From an uncultured Bacteroidales bacterium (GTDB taxonomy: Bacteria > Bacteroidota > Bacteroidia > Bacteroidales > Paludibacteraceae): 64,000 nt of DNA. The translations under genes and the position numbers were made by a program. The stretch is from the NCBI GenBank assembly GCA_949282265.1, contig CASDOZ010000002.1:166631-230630 (forward strand), read 5' to 3'. The notes below the pieces were generated by a model that worked only from the letters and a program-made list of their open reading frames with translations, made no database searches and was not told where the DNA came from. This document shows positions 58,594 to 64,000 of this stretch, in pieces. How positions within the stretch are numbered: the stretch's first letter is position 1; each line of letters starts with the position of its first letter.

Positions 58594-59237
58594 GATTTAT
58601 CGGCACATATTTCTTGTTCAAAAATACGTTTGCACAACGTTCTGAAAACTGCTCGGTCAGCCAACATCGCCCGAATTTCCTGCAAGCCCTTTTCATTTTT
58701 CGGACTATGCAAATATAATTTCAGATAGCCGCCTTCACCATATTTTTTACAAATATGCTCTTCTGCACGCCGGTAATGAAATTCAAAATCTGACTGTTCC
58801 GGATGAGTTTTCAAACCGAACTGAATTGTACGCCGTACAATCGTTTCGGGAACAATATCCCGGTCGGCTTCCGCCACTATCCTGCCATATATGCTGCGAG
58901 GCTCTATCCTATTCGATGCGCGATGATCTTCCACCGCTTCCTGCATCATCTTTATTTGCGATTCCAAAAACCATCGCCGCAAATTACTGTCCGAATACAA
59001 TTTTTTACCTGAATAAACATGATGCAGGTCGCGTCCTTCCGACAAACCTACATCATGATAAGCAGCTATGGCATAAACCATATCAATATCCACGTCAGCC
59101 CTATCCGCTGCCAATGCCAGACTATCTGCAATCACTTTCCGTGCATGACGTTCGTCATGCCCTTTGTCGAACGCCGCATACTTTGGCAATATGTTCCCTT
59201 CGACATATCTGCGTAGCTCCGCATTGACTTTCCACAT
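58590..59237 (-). CDS. HD-domain protein
   Basis: A 215-residue protein of the HD superfamily. The metal-binding His/Asp set is seen in DKGHDERHARKV, AYHDVGLSEG, the later VEDHRAS and AEADRD. The sequence is short and has no second domain. It may hydrolyse a nucleotide or phosphate ester; the substrate is unknown. The gene lies between the M13 peptidase and sufS with a 3-base gap and a 4-base overlap. Confidence 0.82.
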   Translation of the reverse strand: MWKVNAELRRYVEGNILPKYAAFDKGHDERHARKVIADSLALAADRADVDIDMVYAIAAYHDVGLSEGRDLHHVYSGKKLYSDSNLRRWFLESQIKMMQEAVEDHRASNRIEPRSIYGRIVAEADRDIVPETIVRRTIQFGLKTHPEQSDFEFHYRRAEEHICKKYGEGGYLKLYLHSPKNEKGLQEIRAMLADRAVFRTLCKRIFEQEICADKS

Positions 59238-59240
59238 GGT

Positions 59241-61271
59241 TTACCAAATGGAAACGCGATTTTCTGGAGCCACATACATCGGCGAATCTTCAGTCACACC
59301 GAAGGCTTCATACCATGCATTTATATGAGGCAAGGCTCCATTTACACGCCAACGGCCAAGTGAATGCGGGTCTCCTTTGGTACGAACCAGAATTTCTTCG
59401 GGACGGATATTTCCTGCCCACACATTGGCATAAGCCAGGAAGAAACGTTGTTCAGGCGAGAAGCCATCCACTGTGTCCAACGGAGTTTCTTTCGTGGCAT
59501 TTTTGAATGCCTGATAACTAACCTGCAGACCTCCGTGGTCAGCGATATTCTCTCCCAAAGTAAAGCGCCCGTTTGCATGTACACCCGGTGCGACTTCGAT
59601 AGCATCGAAATAATCCGCCATTACTTTTGTACGGGCATCAAAATTTGCCTTGTCTTCAGCCGTCCACCAATTATGCAAATTACCATCCTTGTCAAACTGG
59701 CAACCCTGGTCATCAAAACCATGTGTCATTTCATGGCCGATAACCACGCCAATCGCACCATAATTGAACGCATCATCCGCATTCATATCGAAGAAAGGAT
59801 ATTGCAGGATACCGGCAGGGAAGCAAATCTCGTTCGTACTTGGATTGTAATAAGCATTAACGGTCTGCGGTGTCATATACCAACGGTCCTTGTCCACCGG
59901 TTTGTTTACAAAACTGAAGTTGTACTCATTTTCAAAACGGCTGGCATGTTTCAAGTTGGCATAATACGATTCGGACGGATTTATTTCCAAAGCCGTATAA
60001 TCGCGCCATTTGTCAGGATAGCCGATTTTCACATAAAATGCATCCAATTTTTCTTGCGCGCGGGCTTTGGTCGTGTCGCCCATCCATTCCAGATTCTGGA
60101 TTCGTTCGCCCAAAGAAATCTGCAAATTTTTCACCAAATCAAGCATACGCTGTTTTGCCTCTGGCGGGAAATATTTCGCCACATACATTTGTCCGACAGC
60201 CTCGCCCAACGTTCCGTTCACAACATCGACCGCACGTTTCCATCGTGGCGCCTGTGCCTCTTTTCCTGACAAGACTTTACCATAAAACTCAAAATTCTGC
60301 GCACTCAGCTCATCGCTCAAATAAGAAGCCGCACCATCAATGGTTTGCCATTGCAAATAAGTAATAATATCGGCAAGCGGTTCACTCTCAATAATCTTAC
60401 CTACCTCCTGCAAATGTTTTACCTGTCCAACAGAAATTTCGTCTGTCGATATACCAAGTCCGTTCCAATAGGCATCCCAGTCAATTTGTGGAACCAAAGC
60501 CTTCAAATCGGCCATAGGCATTTTGTTATAATTCAATTGCGGGTCACGCAAAGTCACATTGTCAAATGCCGCTGTTGCCAGGCGAGTTTCGATACGCAGT
60601 ACGGCAGCCGCATTGTTCTTGGCCTGCTCCGGTGTGAAACCGCACAATTCAAACATCTTGGCAACATGCTCCTGATATTTGGCACGGATTTCCGCCGTAT
60701 GTTCATCATTGTCCAAATAATACTCGCGCTCGCCCAAAGCATAACCACCCTGATATGTCTGCAACAAATTCATGGAACTGTTTTTGGCATCCGCATCCAC
60801 ATAAACATAAAAGAAACTGCCACCTTCCCCATTCATGTACAATTCCGGCAACAAAGCCGCCAATTGGGCTTTGTCTGTCAAGGCACCTATTTTTTCCAAA
60901 GTGGCCTGAATCGGCTGATAACCCTCTGTATTCAACCGAATGCTGTCCATCGCCAAATTGTAGAGGTCACCTATCTTTTGCTCAATACTGCCCTGCGTTT
61001 TGTTGGATTGCTGGGCCAATTCTTCAATCAGCCCATTCAATTGCTTGCGGTTGTCTTCCGCCAATTTGTCAAATGAGCCAAAACGTGAATATTCCGCTGT
61101 CAGCGGATGTTTTTCCATCCAGCCGCCACACGCAAATTGGTAAAAATCATTTTGCGGCACAGCGGTCGTATCCAAATTAGTCAAATCAATACCCGTAGTC
61201 TGGGTAACTTTCTTGCTGCATGCTGTCATAACCAACGCCAATGCAATAATTGATAAATGTTTGATATTCAT
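59241..61271 (-). CDS. M13-family (neprilysin-like) metallopeptidase, lipoprotein
   Basis: A 676-residue zinc endopeptidase. The N-terminus MNIKHLSIIALALV ends in a lipobox MTAC, so it is probably attached in the periplasm or outer membrane. DFYQFACGGWMEKHPL is the usual mature start. The zinc motif is GVVIGHEMTHGFDDQG (HExxH) with the third ligand in GENIADHGGLQ. The C-terminal W (SIW) is conserved in the family. It cleaves peptides, possibly for amino acid supply. Confidence 0.94.
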   Translation of the reverse strand: MNIKHLSIIALALVMTACSKKVTQTTGIDLTNLDTTAVPQNDFYQFACGGWMEKHPLTAEYSRFGSFDKLAEDNRKQLNGLIEELAQQSNKTQGSIEQKIGDLYNLAMDSIRLNTEGYQPIQATLEKIGALTDKAQLAALLPELYMNGEGGSFFYVYVDADAKNSSMNLLQTYQGGYALGEREYYLDNDEHTAEIRAKYQEHVAKMFELCGFTPEQAKNNAAAVLRIETRLATAAFDNVTLRDPQLNYNKMPMADLKALVPQIDWDAYWNGLGISTDEISVGQVKHLQEVGKIIESEPLADIITYLQWQTIDGAASYLSDELSAQNFEFYGKVLSGKEAQAPRWKRAVDVVNGTLGEAVGQMYVAKYFPPEAKQRMLDLVKNLQISLGERIQNLEWMGDTTKARAQEKLDAFYVKIGYPDKWRDYTALEINPSESYYANLKHASRFENEYNFSFVNKPVDKDRWYMTPQTVNAYYNPSTNEICFPAGILQYPFFDMNADDAFNYGAIGVVIGHEMTHGFDDQGCQFDKDGNLHNWWTAEDKANFDARTKVMADYFDAIEVAPGVHANGRFTLGENIADHGGLQVSYQAFKNATKETPLDTVDGFSPEQRFFLAYANVWAGNIRPEEILVRTKGDPHSLGRWRVNGALPHINAWYEAFGVTEDSPMYVAPENRVSIW

Positions 61272-61299
61272 ATGATTTTAATTTAGTATTTTACATATT

Positions 61300-62463
61300 T
61301 TAGTATTCAAATTTTCCAAACTCACTTTCGATAACCAGCCGGTTGGAATCCGCAGCTTCGCAATATCCACACACCTGTGCATCTATGTTAAACGAACGGG
61401 CAATCTCAACAACCTGCCGCGCATGAGTTTCCGGCAAATAGATTTCCAGACGTTGCCCCATATTGAAAACCTTGTACATTTCTTTCCAGTCCGTACCGGA
61501 TTCCTTTTGGATAATGCGGAACAAAGGTGGAACAGGAAACAAATTGTTTTTTACAATTTTCATATTTTCCACAAAATGCATGACCTTGGTCAGAGCGCCA
61601 CCCGAACAATGAACCATACCATGAATATGGGGACGCAACTCATCCAACAGACGTTTAACTACCGGCGCATAAGTGCGTGTCGGCGAAAGCACGAGTTTTC
61701 CTGCATCAATATTTATGCCTTCTATTTTTTGCGTCAGCGAATATGAACCCGCGTACGCCAAATCGTCAGGCATGGCATGGTCATAACTTTCCGGATACTT
61801 GTCTGCCAGATAATGTGCAAATACATCATGGCGAGCCGAAGTCAGCCCGTTGCTGCCCATGCCACCATTATAGTCCTTTTCATACGTCGCCTGCCCGCAA
61901 CTGGACAAAGCGACGATCACATCACCGCTTGCAATGTTCCCGTTGTCAATCACATCCGAACGTTTCATGCGGCATGTTACCGTGCTGTCCACAATTATGG
62001 TACGTACCAAATCGCCCACATCGGCGGTCTCACCGCCTGTATGATAAACATTTACGCCCAAGTCGCGTAACTCTTCCACCAGTTCGTTTGTCCCGTTGAT
62101 GATGGCCGAAACCACTTCACCCGGAATCAAATTTTTGTTACGCCCTATCGTACTCGACAACAAAATATTATCCGTTGCACCGACACACAGCAAATCATCT
62201 ATGTTCATAATCAGCGCATCCTGCGCGATGCCCTTCCATACGGACAAATCACCGGTTTCCTTCCAATACATGTAGGCCAAGCTTGATTTGGTGCCGGCAC
62301 CGTCTGCGTGCATGATATTGCAATAGTCCGGGTCACCGCCCAAAACATCCGGAATAATTTTACAAAATGCTTTGGGAAAAATACCTTTGTCTATGTTCTT
62401 GATGGCATTGTGCACATCTTCCTTGGCTGCGGAAACCCCGCGCAGGCTATAACGTTCGCTCAT
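61300..62463 (-). CDS. purM: Phosphoribosylformylglycinamidine cyclo-ligase (AIR synthetase)
   Basis: A 387-residue enzyme that closes FGAM to AIR with ATP in purine synthesis. GGDPDYCNIMHADGAGTKSSLAY (in part), DDLLCVGATDNILLSSTIGRN, and the later GGETADVGDLVRTI and ALSSCGQATYEKDYNGGMGSNG are characteristic. The start MSERYSLRGVSAAKED at 62463 follows a -7 box by about 27 bases; the longer in-frame frame to 62856 runs through tcdA and is rejected. Confidence 0.94.
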   Translation of the reverse strand: MSERYSLRGVSAAKEDVHNAIKNIDKGIFPKAFCKIIPDVLGGDPDYCNIMHADGAGTKSSLAYMYWKETGDLSVWKGIAQDALIMNIDDLLCVGATDNILLSSTIGRNKNLIPGEVVSAIINGTNELVEELRDLGVNVYHTGGETADVGDLVRTIIVDSTVTCRMKRSDVIDNGNIASGDVIVALSSCGQATYEKDYNGGMGSNGLTSARHDVFAHYLADKYPESYDHAMPDDLAYAGSYSLTQKIEGINIDAGKLVLSPTRTYAPVVKRLLDELRPHIHGMVHCSGGALTKVMHFVENMKIVKNNLFPVPPLFRIIQKESGTDWKEMYKVFNMGQRLEIYLPETHARQVVEIARSFNIDAQVCGYCEAADSNRLVIESEFGKFEY

Positions 62464-62490
62464 AACACTACTAAAAACTGAATCCGATTG

Positions 62491-62498
62491 CAAAGATA
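62491..62498 (-). promoter_or_regulatory. -7 element upstream of purM
   Basis: On the minus strand TATCTTTG (62498-62491), then CAATCG, 28 bases before ATG 62463. No clear TTTG at -33. Confidence 0.55.
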
Positions 62499-62534
62499 CG
62501 AAAGAATGTTGGATTTGCCTTTGAAACCTGTTGT

Positions 62535-63248
62535 TTATTTTTGTCCGGCAATCCGCCTTATCAGATAACTCGCTATCCAGCAACCGAACATATTGGGCAT
62601 ATATGACACTGTGCCTGTGGTGCTTTTTTTGTATTTCTCGCCATCGGCCGGTACTACAAAACGTCTGTCCGCTGGCTCTGTGCTGAACACGCATGGGATG
62701 CCATGCCTTATACCCAAAGCCGCCAGACGGGTACGCACGACCTTCGCCAACGGGCAATATTCCGTCTTGGAAATATCCGCAAGTCTGATTTTCGATGGAT
62801 CTGTTTTGCCACCTGAACCCATTGAAGATATGATGGGAATGTTCCGTGCAACACACTGGGAGAGTAAAAAAACTTTGGGCGAAACTGTATCGATGGCATC
62901 CACGACAAAATCAAAACACTGTGAGTCCAACAAACATATCGTATTATTTTCTTCCAAAAATTCGGCATAGGTAGTAACTTGCAAACCCGGGCTAATATCC
63001 AACAAACGCCGGCGCCACACATCAACCTTGAACTGTCCAATGGTCGAGGAGGTAGCAATCAGCTGGCGGTTGATATTGCTGGCTTGCACACAATCCGCAT
63101 CCACCAGCGTCAACCTGCCAATCCCTGCACGCGCCAACATTTCCAGCACGGCACCACCCACACCGCCACATCCGACCACCAATACATGTGCAGAACGCAA
63201 ACTAGCCATACCTTCCGCACCAAACATAACCTCCGTACGACTATACAT
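62535..63248 (-). CDS. tcdA: tRNA threonylcarbamoyladenosine dehydratase (ThiF/E1-like)
   Basis: A 237-residue ThiF-family enzyme. The nucleotide-binding AHVLVVGCGGVGGAVLEMLARAG (in part), LVDADCVQASNINRQLIA and VVDAIDTVSPKVFLL match TcdA, which forms the cyclic t6A base at position 37 of ANN-decoding tRNAs. The catalytic segment GSGGKTDPSKIRLADIS is present. Start 63248 (MYSRTEVMFG) lies after a -7 box; the 11-codon upstream extension overlaps that box. A role in ThiF-type sulfur transfer is less likely. Confidence 0.87.
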   Translation of the reverse strand: MYSRTEVMFGAEGMASLRSAHVLVVGCGGVGGAVLEMLARAGIGRLTLVDADCVQASNINRQLIATSSTIGQFKVDVWRRRLLDISPGLQVTTYAEFLEENNTICLLDSQCFDFVVDAIDTVSPKVFLLSQCVARNIPIISSMGSGGKTDPSKIRLADISKTEYCPLAKVVRTRLAALGIRHGIPCVFSTEPADRRFVVPADGEKYKKSTTGTVSYMPNMFGCWIASYLIRRIAGQK

Positions 63249-63268
63249 AAAATTACATTTAGGAAGGA

Positions 63269-63276
63269 CAAAAATA
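63269..63276 (-). promoter_or_regulatory. -7 element upstream of tcdA
   Basis: On the minus strand TATTTTTG (63276-63269), 21 bases before ATG 63248. It lies within the upstream in-frame extension and so supports the shorter start. Confidence 0.5.
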
Positions 63277-63359
63277 GCCATAATTTATCATACGGGAAAG
63301 GCGGAAAAATCAAAAAAACGAATAATCATACTATAGATTCAAGATAGAAGTGCAACCAT

Positions 63360-63400
63360 CCTCCTCCGTCCTTGGAGCGTAGCGGAAAGGGCGGAGGAGG
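63360..63400. repeat. Long imperfect hairpin upstream of the IS30-type gene
   Basis: CCTCCTCCGTCC (63360-63371) pairs with GGGCGGAGGAGG (63389-63400) over 12 positions with one wobble, with a 17-base loop. There is no T tract. It could be a REP-like genomic element or an insertion target of IS30-type elements, which favour hairpin sites. Confidence 0.6.
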
Positions 63401-63428
63401 GAGGCAACCAACTCACAAGGGTCATTCA

Positions 63429-63493
63429 GCAATACAAAAAAAATAAAGGGGAAGCCTCCGCTTCCCCGAATGGATTAAGTAATTTTGTGTTGC
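63429..63493. repeat. Nested inverted repeats just before the transposase start
   Basis: GCAATACAAAA (63429-63439) is inverted at 63483-63493 (TTTTGTGTTGC), 10 of 11 matching. Inside, GGGGAAGC (63448-63455) and GCTTCCCC (63460-63467) form a perfect 8-bp stem with loop CTCC. The outer repeat ends one base before the transposase ATG, so a fold could limit translation, or part of it may be the element's end. Confidence 0.55.
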
Positions 63494-63494
63494 T

Positions 63495-64000
63495 ATGCAC
63501 TATAATCATTTAACCCGCGAGCAAAGATACGCAATCTATCTGGGATTACAAGAAGGCAAAAGCCGTAAAGCCATTGCTCGGCAAATAAAAGTTCATCCCT
63601 CCACCGTAGGAAGGGAGATAAAACGCAACTCAACCCGTTTGGGGCGTTATAGTTGGCGGATTGCGCAGGAAAGTGCTGATATCCGTAAAGAGCGCATACC
63701 TGGTAACAGGGGCATTGACAGGAACATCCTGAAAGAGGCCTTGCATCTTTTGAAGACAGAAGACTGGTCTCCACGGCAAATCTCCGGTTACCTTTCCATG
63801 AAATCGGAACATATCTCCCATGAGACGATTTACAAAAGGATAAGGGGCGACGAAAGCGGGGAACTCCGCAACCATTGCCGCCATAAACTGAAATACAGGC
63901 GTCATGTCAAGGTTGTCAGGAAGACCAAGGTGCGCAATATCCCGGACAGGACAAGCATACACGACAGGCCGGCAGAAGCCGACGGGAGACGTTTCGGAGA
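63495..64000 (+). CDS. IS30-family transposase, N-terminal part (cut by the window)
   Basis: An open frame of 168 codons runs from ATG 63495 to the end of the window. The N-terminus MHYNHLTREQRYAIYLGLQ is the IS30 helix-turn-helix start, followed by SRKAIARQIKVHPSTVGREI. Further on are LLKTEDWSPRQISGYLSM, HISHETIYKRI and finally IPDRTSIHDRPAEADGRRFG, the segment that directly precedes the DDE catalytic core in IS30 transposases. The core lies outside the window, so intactness cannot be judged. The frame is open as far as it goes. Confidence 0.9.
   Translation, partial: MHYNHLTREQRYAIYLGLQEGKSRKAIARQIKVHPSTVGREIKRNSTRLGRYSWRIAQESADIRKERIPGNRGIDRNILKEALHLLKTEDWSPRQISGYLSMKSEHISHETIYKRIRGDESGELRNHCRHKLKYRRHVKVVRKTKVRNIPDRTSIHDRPAEADGRRFG

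Noticed and set aside
61300-62856. Extended purM frame beginning at 62856
   Set aside because: The extra 131 codons run through tcdA in another frame, and the extension resembles no protein. The start MSERYSLRG at 62463 follows a -7 promoter box and gives the normal length.

Overview
The window comes from the chromosome of a Bacteroidetes bacterium, most likely of the order Bacteroidales. Four things support this: promoters of the type TTTG-N19/20-TAnnTTTG, a fused lpxC-fabZ gene, a SusC/SusD pair next to polysaccharide lyases, and a secreted nuclease that appears to end in a type IX secretion sorting domain. The genus cannot be settled from the sequence. I see no phage, plasmid or CRISPR locus; the only mobile element is an IS30-type transposase gene cut by the right edge.

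Layout. 1-334: three tRNA genes (Leu, Leu, Gly) on the minus strand under one promoter. 664-4412: a TtcA-like tRNA thiolation protein coupled to a small DMT protein, then aspartate kinase and an HD phosphohydrolase. 4518-7771: a lipid A block, lpxD, lpxC-fabZ, lpxA. 7872-11099 (minus): sodium:solute symporter, engB and a metal-chelate binding lipoprotein. 11186-19709 (minus): a pectin utilisation locus in the order susC, susD, PL1 lyase (lipoprotein), PL1 lyase (Sec-secreted), closed by a terminator. 20039-25310: a DUF4301 gene, then an unusual non-coding stretch (a 14-bp hairpin with a GNRA loop and a perfect 44-bp palindrome), a LacI-type regulator and a GH65 phosphorylase-like gene in which Leu stands at the expected catalytic Glu. 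25375-38476: housekeeping genes (era, dut, lipid kinase, rnr, rplS with a structured leader, mlaEF, exonuclease III, efp), an orphan histidine kinase, a second symporter and the secreted nuclease.

38595-47844: marC and a family 2 glycosyltransferase, then an AT-rich surface polysaccharide cassette (four glycosyltransferases, a Wzy-like polymerase and a Wzx flippase) whose first gene overlaps the end of a thiamine-binding gene, then rpsP. 48001-52842: recJ, an AI-2E family transporter, thymidine kinase and a DUF389 membrane protein. 53070-57382: a second small envelope-glycan group with another flippase, two glycosyltransferases and a FemAB-like protein. 57379-63248 (minus): sufS, an HD protein, an M13 peptidase, purM and tcdA. 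63495 to the end: the IS30-type transposase.

The most unusual region is 21640-25310, where a possible structured RNA, a very long palindromic operator abutting a promoter, a LacI regulator and a GH65 protein lacking its usual acid residue lie together. Other points of interest are the low-GC cassette boundary at 46.8-46.9 kb and the hairpins around the IS30 gene.
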